From Oscillospiraceae bacterium (GTDB lineage: Bacteria > Bacillota > Clostridia > Oscillospirales > Ruminococcaceae): a stretch of DNA of 64,000 nt. Positions 1 to 8,160 of the stretch are shown in pieces; within the stretch, counting starts at the first letter, position 1, and each line of letters opens with the position of its first letter. A program made the translations under genes and the position numbers. The notes under the pieces are model-generated. The model ran no database searches and was not told the DNA's origin. It saw only the letters and a list, made by a program, of their open reading frames with translations. Where the stretch lies: NCBI GenBank assembly GCA_021203065.1, contig JAJQBX010000012.1, positions 1 through 64,000 of the forward strand, given 5' to 3'.

Positions 1-59
1 TATTATACCACAAAGCAAATGATTTGTAAAGTTTTAAGAGAGATGAGGTACTACACTTA

Positions 60-2576
60 TCACTCTTTCGTCTCAAACCAGCTCTTCCCCTCGTGCACAT
101 CCGCTGTCAATGGCACGCTGAGCTTGACGGCGGATTCCATTTCCTCATGCAAAATCTCTGCGGCTTTTTCAGCACAGTCTTCACGGGCTTCAACTATCAG
201 CTCGTCGTGAACCTGCAGGATGAGGCGGGCGTCGAGATTTTCAGCTTTAAGGCGACGGTAGACTCTCACCATCGCTATTTTTATTATGTCTGCGGCTGTG
301 CCCTGAATCGGGGCGTTCATTGCGGCACGCTTGCCGAATGCCTGAACGTTCTTGTTCTGATTTTTGAGCTCGGGAATGTATCGCCTGCGGTTGAACATTG
401 TGACTGCATAGCCGTTCTCTTTTGCAAACTCCACCGTCTCGTTCATGAACCGGTCGACTTCGGAGAAGTTACTTAGATACGATTCGATATATTTCTTCGC
501 CTCTGCAACGGAAACGCCGATGTCCTGAGACAGCGAATATGCACCGATTCCGTAGATGATTCCGAAATTGACCGCCTTTGCGGCACGCCTCATGTCTCCG
601 TCAACCATGTCCTCAGGAATTCCGAAGACCTGCGAGGCGGTGCGGGTGTGGATGTCTACGCCAGAAAGAAATGTCTCGATCATGTTCTTGTCCCCGCACA
701 TTGCGGCAAGAACCCTCAGCTCAATCTGCGAATAGTCGGCGTCGAGGAGGGTGCAGTCATCGCTTGCGATGAAGAACTTCCGCATATTCCTGCCGATTTC
801 CTTTCGGACGGGGATGTTCTGTATATTCGGGTTTGCGGACGAAATTCGCCCGGTCCGGGTCTCAGTTTGCTTGAATTCGCTTCTTACTCTTCCGTCGGGG
901 CAGATGACCGAGAGAAGCCCATCGACATAGGTCGACTTGAGCTTGGTGAGCGTCCGGTACTCCAAGATAAGATTAATAATCGGGTGGTAGTTGACCAAGC
1001 CCTCCAATACGTCCGCACTCGTTGAGTAGCTCTTCGAGGCGGAATTTTTCTTGCCGGTCGGAAGCCCCAATTCGTCGAAGAGGACAACCCCAAGCTGCTT
1101 CGGCGACGAGATATTGAACTCGTGCCCGGCAAGCATGTAGATGGTCGATTCAAGTTCTGAGATTTGCCCGCTGAGGTTCTCCCCGAACTCTTTGATTCCG
1201 TCTTCGTCAACCCGGACGCCGAGAACCTCCATAGACGCAAGAACCTCGCAGAGCGGCAGCTCAATCTCATAGTAGAGCTCATGCATCCCGGTCTTCTCAA
1301 GCTCGCTCTGTAGCACTTTTTCGAGCCTTTCAAGAGACAGAATGTCCCCGAATCTTTCGTCACTGCTGTATGGAACGGAGTAGGAGGCGCAGAGGTTCCC
1401 GACGCTGTAGTCGCTCGACTGGGAGTTCAGAAGATACCCGGCTAAATCTGCGGAGAAGGTGAGCTCCTTAAGCTCGCTCCCACGCTCGAAGCAGTATTTA
1501 TAGGCGGGCTTCGCCTCAAAGGTGATCTTCTCGCCGCCTGATCCGAAGTAGCTGAGAATAAGATTCTCGTCATCGGTGACATAAATATCGCCGCCATTTT
1601 TTATAGTGAGGCTACTGCCCGAGAGGATAAAAGCCGATTTCTCAAAAGCTTCGTTGCCGGTGAGTTCACCTTCGGTGTAGTCATCGGAAATAACTTCTGC
1701 CTCCGGCTTCACTTCAATATCGCCTAAGCCAAGCTTGTCTATCATCCTGAACATCTCAAGATCACTTAGAAGCTTTGCGGCGGCGGGGAGGTCGGTTTCT
1801 TTTCTGTTATAATCCTCAAGCTTCTGAGGAACGGGAGCATCACGAACGATGGTTGCAAGCCATTTGCTGGTTTCTGCGGACTCTCTTCCCTCGCTGAGCT
1901 TGCGCTTTACAGACGGCGAAGCGGTTATGGTGTCGATATTATCGTAAATCTCCTCGATTGAGGGATACTGCGCCAGAAGAGCCATTGCAGTTTTCTCGCC
2001 GATGCCGGGAACACCCGGGATATTGTCCGAGCTGTCGCCCATCAGTGCCTTAAGATCTATCAGATGAATCGGCTCAAAGCCGTAGTTTTCAATAAATTTT
2101 TCGGGAGTATAGGGCGTAGTCTCCCTCGTCGTCACAAGCCGGACGGTGACATGCTCGCCGACCAGCTGCAGAGTGTCCCTGTCTCCCGAAAGAATCACGC
2201 ACTTGCCCGAGTTGTCCGACATAAGCTTCGAAACAGAGCCCAAGATGTCGTCAGCTTCGTAGCCGGAAATCTCAAGTATCGGAACGCCAAGGTCTGTCAG
2301 CAGTTCTTTTACCTTTGGAAGCTGCATAGCAAGCTCCTCCGGCATCCCGTGGCGGTTAGCCTTATAAAAAGCGCATTTCTCATGCCGGAAAGTGGGTGCT
2401 TTCAGGTCGAAAGCGACCGCTACGGCGTCCGGCTTCACCTCACCGATTTCCCTTAAAAGCGTATTCATAAACCCCGTCACGGCGTTCGTATAGAACCCGT
2501 CCTTGGTGGTGAGCACCTTTATCCCATAAAAAGCCCTATTGAGAATCGAATTCCCGTCAACAGCAAGAAGTAGCAT
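60..2576 (-). CDS. polA: DNA polymerase I
   Basis: Family A DNA polymerase that fills gaps and removes RNA primers in replication and repair. The 838 residues show an N-terminal 5'-3' nuclease domain (residues 1 to about 290, with the GDSSDNIPGVPGIGEKTA helix-hairpin-helix region), a middle domain, and a C-terminal polymerase domain. The polymerase domain carries motif A (DADYSQIELR), motif B (RRAAKAVNFGIIYG) and motif C (QVHDELIVEA, near residue 790). I do not see the DxE-type exonuclease motif in the middle domain, so 3'-5' proofreading is probably lost, as in Bacillus and Thermus enzymes. It is shorter than the 928-residue E. coli protein, mainly in that middle region. The ATG follows a GGAGGGT ribosome site at about 2580. 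It is divergent from dusB and has its own strong promoter. Confidence 0.97.
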   Translation of the reverse strand: MLLLAVDGNSILNRAFYGIKVLTTKDGFYTNAVTGFMNTLLREIGEVKPDAVAVAFDLKAPTFRHEKCAFYKANRHGMPEELAMQLPKVKELLTDLGVPILEISGYEADDILGSVSKLMSDNSGKCVILSGDRDTLQLVGEHVTVRLVTTRETTPYTPEKFIENYGFEPIHLIDLKALMGDSSDNIPGVPGIGEKTAMALLAQYPSIEEIYDNIDTITASPSVKRKLSEGRESAETSKWLATIVRDAPVPQKLEDYNRKETDLPAAAKLLSDLEMFRMIDKLGLGDIEVKPEAEVISDDYTEGELTGNEAFEKSAFILSGSSLTIKNGGDIYVTDDENLILSYFGSGGEKITFEAKPAYKYCFERGSELKELTFSADLAGYLLNSQSSDYSVGNLCASYSVPYSSDERFGDILSLERLEKVLQSELEKTGMHELYYEIELPLCEVLASMEVLGVRVDEDGIKEFGENLSGQISELESTIYMLAGHEFNISSPKQLGVVLFDELGLPTGKKNSASKSYSTSADVLEGLVNYHPIINLILEYRTLTKLKSTYVDGLLSVICPDGRVRSEFKQTETRTGRISSANPNIQNIPVRKEIGRNMRKFFIASDDCTLLDADYSQIELRVLAAMCGDKNMIETFLSGVDIHTRTASQVFGIPEDMVDGDMRRAAKAVNFGIIYGIGAYSLSQDIGVSVAEAKKYIESYLSNFSEVDRFMNETVEFAKENGYAVTMFNRRRYIPELKNQNKNVQAFGKRAAMNAPIQGTAADIIKIAMVRVYRRLKAENLDARLILQVHDELIVEAREDCAEKAAEILHEEMESAVKLSVPLTADVHEGKSWFETKE

Positions 2577-2605
2577 GGTTACCCTCCGAAAGTTTTGTTA
2601 GTATT

Positions 2606-2634
2606 AGTATACCACCTATTTTGGGAAAGTGCAA
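2606..2634 (-). promoter_or_regulatory. sigma-A promoter of polA
   Basis: Read on the minus strand: TTGCAC (2634-2629), a 17-nt spacer, and TATACT (2611-2606), about 30 nt before the polA ATG. The -35 box touches the first hairpin of the neighbouring palindromic repeat. Confidence 0.75.
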
Positions 2635-2635
2635 G

Positions 2636-2754
2636 GCAGTTTGGCGAAGCCAAACTGCGCTATTTTCGCCTGCGGCGAAAATAGCACCTCTCCACCACCG
2701 GCTGACGCCGGCGGTCCCCCTCCCCTTGGCAGGGGAGGCAATAGCATCCTGAGC
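2636..2754. repeat. Palindromic intergenic repeat cluster (family 1)
   Basis: Four hairpins occur in a row between polA and dusB. The first is GCAGTTTGGC-gaa-GCCAAACTGC (2636-2658). The second is CTATTTTCGCC-tgc-GGCGAAAATAG (2660-2684). The third is an ACCGGC/GCCGGCGGT hairpin, and the fourth is CCCCTCCCC-ttggca-GGGGAGG. The last two, with the CCTCCACC lead-in, recur with a different hairpin core at 12854-12897. This marks a dispersed, non-coding repeat family. Confidence 0.75.
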
Positions 2755-2778
2755 CAAACTGCCATCAAAAATTCCCTC

Positions 2779-2807
2779 TTCCCAAACGCTAAGATTTGTG
2801 CTATACT
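2779..2807 (+). promoter_or_regulatory. Promoter of the dusB-tsaD operon
   Basis: TTCCCA (2779-2784), a 17-nt spacer, then TATACT (2802-2807) preceded by TGC, an extended -10. The -35 is weak and the -10 strong. The start point would fall about 28 nt before the dusB ATG. Confidence 0.55.
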
Positions 2808-2841
2808 ATCTACATACGACTATTTTTGCGTGGGGTTTGAG

Positions 2842-3822
2842 ATGAAGACACTTAGGATTGGAAATGTGGAAATTGAGCGAAGCTGTGCGTTGTCGCCGAT
2901 GGCGTCGGTGGCGGACAGGGCTTACAGAACCATTTGCAAGGAATACGGCGCAAGCTTACTCACAAGCGAGATGGTCTCCGCAAAGGGGCTCTGCTACTCG
3001 TCCACAAAGACCGAAGAGCTCTGCTCAATCTCAGAAATAGAGCGACCATATGCCATCCAGCTTTTCGGCGAAGAGCCCTACTACATGGCGAAAGCCGTCG
3101 GCATCATAAAAAAGTATAAGCCAGATATAATCGATATAAACATGGGCTGCCCGGTTCCGAAAGTCGTCAACCCCGGCGGGGGAAGTGCATTGATGAAGAC
3201 GCCTGAGCTTGCCGCTGATATAGTAAAAGCCATGTGTGACGCTTCCGACTGCCCCATCACCGTCAAAATCCGTGCCGGATGGGACGACGAGCATATCAAT
3301 GCGGTTGAGTTCGCAGTAAAAATGGAGGAAGCAGGAGCGGCGGCAATCGCCGTCCACCCGAGAACGAGGCGGCAGATGTACACCGGCTTATCAGACTGGA
3401 GCATCATAAGAGACGTGAAGCAGGCAGTCAGCGTCCCGGTAATCGGAAACGGCGACATTCTTGACTGCTTCGACGCCGAAAGAATGTATCAGGAAACCGG
3501 CTGCGACCTCGTTTCTCTTGCAAGAGCCAGCAACGGCAGACCTTGGATTTTCAGGGAGATAAGGGACTATCTTCTTGACGGCACTCTCCACTATGAGCCC
3601 TCGGTAGAGGAAAGAATGAATATAATGCTCCGCCACGTCGGGCTTTTAATCCAGTTCAAAGGCGAAGACACCGGAATCCGGGAAGCAAGAAAGAATGTCG
3701 GGTGGTACTTCAAGGGACTCCGTGGTGCTTCGACATTCAGGCAGCGTGCAGGAGCTCTTAAGTCTTTTGAAGAGCTTGAGAGGATGGCGGAGGAGTTTAT
3801 AGAGCTGGATAAAAATGCGTAA
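2842..3822 (+). CDS. dusB: tRNA-dihydrouridine synthase B
   Basis: FMN enzyme that reduces specific uridines in tRNA to dihydrouridine. The 326 residues form a TIM barrel with the Dus core NMGCPVPKV, which carries the catalytic cysteine, followed by a Gly-rich stretch, KIRAGWDD and the phosphate-binding IGNGDI. I start at ATG 2842 (MKTLRIGNVEIER) because this matches the usual N-terminus and lies just after the promoter. The longer open frame from 2629 reads through palindromic repeat sequence and encodes an implausible Pro/Gly tail. It is the first gene of a translation-related operon (dusB, trmN6, rsmI, rimI, tsaD). A repeat of about 150 bp separates it from trmN6. Confidence 0.93.
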   Translation: MKTLRIGNVEIERSCALSPMASVADRAYRTICKEYGASLLTSEMVSAKGLCYSSTKTEELCSISEIERPYAIQLFGEEPYYMAKAVGIIKKYKPDIIDINMGCPVPKVVNPGGGSALMKTPELAADIVKAMCDASDCPITVKIRAGWDDEHINAVEFAVKMEEAGAAAIAVHPRTRRQMYTGLSDWSIIRDVKQAVSVPVIGNGDILDCFDAERMYQETGCDLVSLARASNGRPWIFREIRDYLLDGTLHYEPSVEERMNIMLRHVGLLIQFKGEDTGIREARKNVGWYFKGLRGASTFRQRAGALKSFEELERMAEEFIELDKNA

Positions 3823-3825
3823 TTC

Positions 3826-3978
3826 GCACCTGTCGGTGCGCCCTCTCAGTCGCCTACGGCGACAGCTCCCCCAAAGGGGGGAGCCGAGATTTTCGAGGGC
3901 GCAACTACTTGGCTCTCCCTTTGGGAGAGCTGGCACGCCGCAGGCGTGACTGAGAGGGCGCGCGAAGCGCGGAGGTGC
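3826..3978. repeat. Inverted palindromic repeat element (family 2)
   Basis: Two copies of one module lie in inverted orientation. Each has GCACCT, a variable hairpin, GCGCCCTCTCAGTC, a second variable hairpin, and a CAGCTC/GGGAGAGCC hairpin. The flanks are conserved between the arms while the hairpin cores differ. The right end supplies GGAGGTG (3971-3977), the ribosome site of the next gene. Confidence 0.75.
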
Positions 3979-3981
3979 AAA

Positions 3982-4725
3982 ATGACCCATACCTACGAAA
4001 ACCTAGGCTTCGGCTACAAGGTCTGCATTTCAGAAGCCCATCGATTCGGCACTGATGCATTCCTGCTTGCCGATTTTGCGAAAGCCCGGCACAAGGACAG
4101 GGTTGCCGATTTGTGTTCGGGAAACGGGATTGTGGCGTTGCTTCTTTCAAGAGACTATCAGCCGGGCTTGATTTATGCCGTCGAGATTCAGCCGGAGGCA
4201 TACACTCAGCTTGAGAAATCCATAGAAGCTTCCCCTGATGAGGCTGAGAAGATAATTCCGGTCTTGGGAGATCTGAAAGAGTGGACGCCGGAGGAGAAAT
4301 TGGATCTCATCACCTGCAACCCGCCATACAAGGCGGAGGGAGCAGGTATTCAGAGTGAGACCGACTCCGCAGTTATTGCCCGGCATGAGACCGCTTGCAC
4401 CATTTATGATGTCTGCGAGTGCGCCGCACGCTCCCTTAAATACGGCGGCAGACTCTGTATCTGCAACCGCCCCGAAAGGCTTGCTGATGTATTTGAGGCT
4501 ATGAGAAAGAATAAAATAGAGCCGAAACGCTTAAGAACCGTTCATAAGGATAAATCGAGCGAGCCTTGGCTGATATTGGTCGAGGGTAAATTCGGCGGCT
4601 CGCCGTTTATGAGAATCGAAAGTCCCTTATTTATCAAGGGCGAGAACGGCGAAAGCTATTCAGAAGAGATGAAGAGAATCTACCGGCTGTATGAATTTCA
4701 GCGGCAGGACGGGGAGGAAAGATAA
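3982..4725 (+). CDS. trmN6: tRNA1(Val) (adenine37-N6)-methyltransferase family protein
   Basis: SAM-dependent N6-adenine methyltransferase of the TrmN6/YfiC family, expected to modify A37 of a tRNA. The 247 residues carry the SAM motif DLCSGNGIVALLL (about residues 35-47) and the catalytic NPPY motif in TCNPPYKAEGAG. The start at ATG 3982 (MTHTYENLGFG) follows GGAGGTG at the proper distance. An upstream ATG in the same frame lies inside the palindromic repeat and is rejected. Its stop overlaps the rsmI start (TAATG), so the two are translationally coupled. Confidence 0.88.
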   Translation: MTHTYENLGFGYKVCISEAHRFGTDAFLLADFAKARHKDRVADLCSGNGIVALLLSRDYQPGLIYAVEIQPEAYTQLEKSIEASPDEAEKIIPVLGDLKEWTPEEKLDLITCNPPYKAEGAGIQSETDSAVIARHETACTIYDVCECAARSLKYGGRLCICNRPERLADVFEAMRKNKIEPKRLRTVHKDKSSEPWLILVEGKFGGSPFMRIESPLFIKGENGESYSEEMKRIYRLYEFQRQDGEER

Positions 4726-5567
4726 TGTCAGAGCTTTTTGTGGTCGGAACGCCAATTGGAAACCTTGGCGACATAACATATCGGGCTGTAGAAGTGCTTA
4801 AGAGCGTCGACTTCATAGCCGCAGAGGACACAAGGGTCTCGGCAAAGCTACTCAGCTATCTCGACATAAAAAAGCCGATGGTGAGCTATCACGAGCACAA
4901 CCACAAGTATTCGGGCGAAAGCATCATAAAGCGCATTCTTGACGGCGAAAGCTGTGCCGTCGTAACGGATGCCGGAATGCCCTGCATTTCCGACCCGGGA
5001 GAGGACTTGGTGCGGCTCTGCATTGAAAATAACGTCCCGGTTACTGTCGTTCCCGGACCTACTGCTTTGATTTCTGCGCTCGCAGTGAGCGGGCTTGACA
5101 CCTCAAGATTTGCTTTCGAGGGCTTCCCGAGCGTTGCGAAGCGTTCCCGCAACGAGCTCTTTGCCCAGTGCGCTCATGAAACGAGGACGCTTATCTTCTA
5201 CGAAGCTCCCCACAAGCTGGTGGAAACCCTCCACGATTTATATAAGTTTTTCGGCGACCGCAGAATAACCCTCTGCCGGGAGCTGACAAAAATTCACGAA
5301 GAGATTATCCGGACGACCCTTTCGGAAGCCTTAAACCTCTATAACGACGAGGACAGAAAGCCAAGGGGCGAATATGTCCTGATAGTCGAGGGACTAAAAG
5401 AGATTCCCGAAACAGTCACAAAAGAGGATGCACTCGAAAAGGTAAAGGACTTGGTCGCAAAGGGCATGAGAGGCGCAGACGCCTGCCGGGAGATAGCCAA
5501 GACGACGCCTTTTTCGAAAGCGGAGCTCTATACCCTCCTCTTAGGCGAAAAGGAGCAGGAAAAATGA
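4725..5567 (+). CDS. rsmI: 16S rRNA (cytidine1402-2'-O)-methyltransferase
   Basis: Tetrapyrrole-methylase-fold enzyme that 2'-O-methylates C1402 in the 16S rRNA decoding centre. The 280 residues show the family landmarks VVGTPIGNLGDITYRA, AAEDTRVSAKLL, SYHEHN, VTDAGMPCISDPGEDLV and VPGPTALISALAVSGL, in the usual order. Length is normal. The start codon overlaps the trmN6 stop by one base, and the 3' end overlaps rimI by four bases (ATGA). Confidence 0.96.
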   Translation: MSELFVVGTPIGNLGDITYRAVEVLKSVDFIAAEDTRVSAKLLSYLDIKKPMVSYHEHNHKYSGESIIKRILDGESCAVVTDAGMPCISDPGEDLVRLCIENNVPVTVVPGPTALISALAVSGLDTSRFAFEGFPSVAKRSRNELFAQCAHETRTLIFYEAPHKLVETLHDLYKFFGDRRITLCRELTKIHEEIIRTTLSEALNLYNDEDRKPRGEYVLIVEGLKEIPETVTKEDALEKVKDLVAKGMRGADACREIAKTTPFSKAELYTLLLGEKEQEK

Positions 5568-5983
5568 CCGTCCGGGAAATGCTTGAAAGCGATATTCCGG
5601 CTGTCTGCGAGATAGAAAAAGAGTGCTTCACCGCCGAGGCTTGGAGCGAAGAGAGCTTTTCTTATCGCATTGGGAAGCCCCAGTTTATCTCGCTGGTGGC
5701 TGTTGAAGCGGACGAAGTTGTCGGCTATATTGCGGCGACTGAGATTTCAGACGAGCAGTATTTAGACAGTCTGGCGGTAAGAGCTGATTATCGGGGACAG
5801 GGCGTTGCGACTTCTCTCATGAAAGCGGCTTTCAGCCAGAAAAAGAGCGTATTTTTGGAGGTCAGGGAGTCGAATATGGCGGCGATAAGCCTTTACAAAA
5901 AGCTCGGTTTCACTGAATACGCCATCCGAAAAAGCTACTATGACAACCCGACCGAAAACGCAATAATGATGAGGACTGAATGA
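5564..5983 (+). CDS. rimI: Ribosomal protein S18-alanine N-acetyltransferase-like GNAT protein
   Basis: GNAT acetyltransferase of the RimI family, which acetylates the N-terminal alanine of S18. The 139 residues contain the acetyl-CoA loop in DYRGQGVATSLM and the family C-terminal region EVRESNMAAISLYKKLGF. It starts inside the rsmI stop and is followed one base later by tsaD. RimI next to TsaD is a very common arrangement and supports the name. The substrate itself is inferred from the family. Confidence 0.92.
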   Translation: MTVREMLESDIPAVCEIEKECFTAEAWSEESFSYRIGKPQFISLVAVEADEVVGYIAATEISDEQYLDSLAVRADYRGQGVATSLMKAAFSQKKSVFLEVRESNMAAISLYKKLGFTEYAIRKSYYDNPTENAIMMRTE

Positions 5984-5984
5984 A

Positions 5985-7025
5985 ATGAAGATTTTAGGAA
6001 TAGAAAGCTCCTGCGACGAGACTGCGGCGGCAGTAGTTGAGGACGGTGTTACTGTCCTTTCAAACGTCGTTGCCTCTCAGATTGACGAGCATAAGCTCTA
6101 CGGCGGAGTTGTCCCGGAGATAGCTTCAAGGCGGCATGCCGAGAACATCTGCGGAGTTGTGAGCGAGGCTCTTGAATCGGCTGGTGTCACGATGGACGAC
6201 ATCGATGCCGTCGCTGTCACCTATGCTCCCGGGCTTATCGGGGCACTTCTTGTAGGCGTGAGCTATGCAAAAGGGCTCTCGTTTGCGACCGGAAAGCCGC
6301 TTGTACCTGTCCATCATCTCGCCGGGCATATTGCGGCGAACTACATTTCGCACCCGGAGCTTGAGCCGCCGTATTTATGCCTTGTAATCAGCGGCGGACA
6401 TTCGCACATTATAGAAGTCAAGACCCACACCGAATTCCACGTTGTTGGGCGTACCCGTGACGATGCGGCAGGGGAGTGCTTCGACAAGGTTGCAAGAACC
6501 TTGGGCTTCCCCTATCCCGGAGGAAAAGAGATCGACAGGGCGGCTCAGCTCGGCAATAAAAACGCTTTTAAGCTTCCACACCCGAAGCTGACGGGTTGCG
6601 AATATGACTACTCGTTCTCCGGGCTCAAGACGGCTGTCATAAATCTCTGGCACAACGCTGAGCAGAGAGGCGAGGAGCTCGATGTGAACGACCTTGCGGC
6701 TTCGTTCCAGAAAACGGTATCGGACATTCTTTCTGAAAAGCTGATGCTTGCGGCTGAGAATCTTGGATACAAGAAAATTGCCGTTGCAGGAGGAGTTTCC
6801 GCCAATACCGGTGTACGGGACAAGATCGCCCATGAATGCAAAAAACGTGGGTATGAACTCTACATGCCGAAATTCACATATTGCGGCGACAACGGCGCAA
6901 TGATTGCGTCGCAGGGCTACTTTGATTTCAAGGCAGGAAAGGTTGCCGGAGCGGATCTGAATGCGTTGGCAACGCTGCCCATCGATCAAATGTACAATGT
7001 ACAATGTACAATGTACAATGGATGA
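5985..7025 (+). CDS. tsaD: tRNA N6-adenosine threonylcarbamoyltransferase
   Basis: Kae1/TsaD ATPase that transfers the threonylcarbamoyl group to A37 of ANN-decoding tRNAs, with TsaB and TsaE (not in this window). The 346 residues begin GIESSCDETAAAVVEDG and carry the metal-binding HHLAGHIAANY (HxxxH), the DDAAGECFDKVARTLG region and CGDNGAMIA near the end. The last dozen residues (MYNVQCTMYNG) are not family sequence. They are encoded by a 7-bp tandem repeat that supplies the stop, so the natural tail probably ended earlier. Confidence 0.96.
   Translation: MKILGIESSCDETAAAVVEDGVTVLSNVVASQIDEHKLYGGVVPEIASRRHAENICGVVSEALESAGVTMDDIDAVAVTYAPGLIGALLVGVSYAKGLSFATGKPLVPVHHLAGHIAANYISHPELEPPYLCLVISGGHSHIIEVKTHTEFHVVGRTRDDAAGECFDKVARTLGFPYPGGKEIDRAAQLGNKNAFKLPHPKLTGCEYDYSFSGLKTAVINLWHNAEQRGEELDVNDLAASFQKTVSDILSEKLMLAAENLGYKKIAVAGGVSANTGVRDKIAHECKKRGYELYMPKFTYCGDNGAMIASQGYFDFKAGKVAGADLNALATLPIDQMYNVQCTMYNG
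6991..7018 (+). repeat. Four tandem copies of TGTACAA
   Basis: Heptamer repeated exactly four times at the 3' end of tsaD. It is self-complementary in part (TTGTACA/TGTACAA). Because seven is not a multiple of three, a change in copy number would alter the TsaD tail. Confidence 0.85.
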
Positions 7026-7062
7026 ATCCTGCTTCGCAGGATATATTAGCCGGAGGCTGATT

Positions 7063-7950
7063 ATGAGATTAAAACGCACACTATCATTAATTCTGTCAGC
7101 ACTTATGCTGCTCGGCTTCACTGCCTGCAGTGACATCGATTCTGAGTCGGGTGTCATTACGGAGGATGTCGTTATCGACGAAGCTCCGGTGAAGTCGGCT
7201 TATCCTGTGAGCTTCGGGACGGAGACCTTTGAGGCAGCTCCTGAGACTGTAGTCTCGCTATCCCCGGCGATTACCGAAATCATGATTGAGCTCGGGGTTT
7301 CGGACAAGCTTATCGCTGTCAGCGACTACTGCGACAACGACAGCGGGCTTCCGACTGTTGGCAGTCCTGCAAATCCGGACATTGACGCTATAATCGAGCT
7401 TGCGCCGGAGCTTCTTATAACCCAGTCGCCGATTGCCTCTACTGATGAAGTGAGGCTTGATCAGGCGGGGGTGAGAGTCCTCTATCTTGAGATCCCGACT
7501 GGATTCTCCTACCTTTGTGAAGAGTACATCGAGATGGCGATGATTTTCTATGGTGCAGTCGATTCGGAGGCGGTAGCACTTGAAGCCCTCAGCGAGATTG
7601 ACGACACCATGCTTTCGGCGCAGGAGGCGGACATCGACGTCAGCTTTGTCATCCTCTACTATGGTCTTGACAGCGGCTATACCGCTTCTGCCGGAAACGA
7701 CATCGCAACCGATATGCTTTCCGCTTTCGGGACTAATCTTCTTGAGACGGACGACGAGGAGCTTGCAATAGTCAGCTATGAGGAGCTTTCTGAGCTTGAT
7801 ATAGACGTGATTTTTGCGGACGATGCACTTTACGGCGAGGATATTGAGGACTTGGACGCCGAAATAATCTATCTTGAGCTTGACGAGTTTTCAAAGCCGA
7901 CAGCGGCACTTTCAAGCCTTATTTCCGACTGTATAGCTGCGCTCAGCTGA
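7063..7950 (+). CDS. ABC transporter substrate-binding lipoprotein, BtuF/FepB-like
   Basis: Cell-surface substrate-binding protein of the helical-backbone (TroA/BtuF) class that captures cobalamin, haem or iron-siderophores. The 295 residues start with a lipoprotein signal (LLGFTAC lipobox), then VSLSPAITEIMIELGVSDKLIAVSDYC and the hallmark ELAPELLITQ. Two lobes are joined by a long helix (residues about 155-190). The ATG at 7063 follows CGGAGG at 7051. An earlier in-frame ATG runs through the TGTACAA repeat and is rejected. No permease or ATPase lies beside it, so the ligand cannot be told from context. Confidence 0.8.
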   Translation: MRLKRTLSLILSALMLLGFTACSDIDSESGVITEDVVIDEAPVKSAYPVSFGTETFEAAPETVVSLSPAITEIMIELGVSDKLIAVSDYCDNDSGLPTVGSPANPDIDAIIELAPELLITQSPIASTDEVRLDQAGVRVLYLEIPTGFSYLCEEYIEMAMIFYGAVDSEAVALEALSEIDDTMLSAQEADIDVSFVILYYGLDSGYTASAGNDIATDMLSAFGTNLLETDDEELAIVSYEELSELDIDVIFADDALYGEDIEDLDAEIIYLELDEFSKPTAALSSLISDCIAALS

Positions 7951-8002
7951 CACGGATATTTCCCCGACAAAAGTGAATAAATTGTAAAGATTCCGATTTA
8001 GG

Positions 8003-8031
8003 TTGACATCGGGCAAAATAAAAGGTATTAT
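8003..8031 (+). promoter_or_regulatory. Promoter upstream of the transglutaminase lipoproteins
   Basis: Consensus TTGACA (8003-8008), 17-nt spacer, TATTAT (8026-8031). It leaves an untranslated leader of about 120 nt before 8161. I recognise no known riboswitch in that leader. Confidence 0.75.
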
Positions 8032-8160
8032 ATTAGAATACGGCTGAGAATTTTTTCACCAAAGCTGCAATAATCTGAGGCTTTGATTTGTATTAAGAGT
8101 TACGGGGCATTGTGAACGCTCCGGATATATGACTATGTTTTTCGAAAAAGGAGAAATGAA

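Noticed and set aside
2629-2841. N-terminal extension of dusB
   Set aside because: Encoded by palindromic repeat and promoter sequence; the family starts at 2842.
6375-7157. 260-codon open frame antisense to tsaD
   Set aside because: Covers the TGTACAA repeat and a conserved gene in reverse; no motifs.
8032-8160. Riboswitch in the 120-nt leader of the first transglutaminase gene
   Set aside because: No conserved core of a class I know, and no terminator or sequestering stem.
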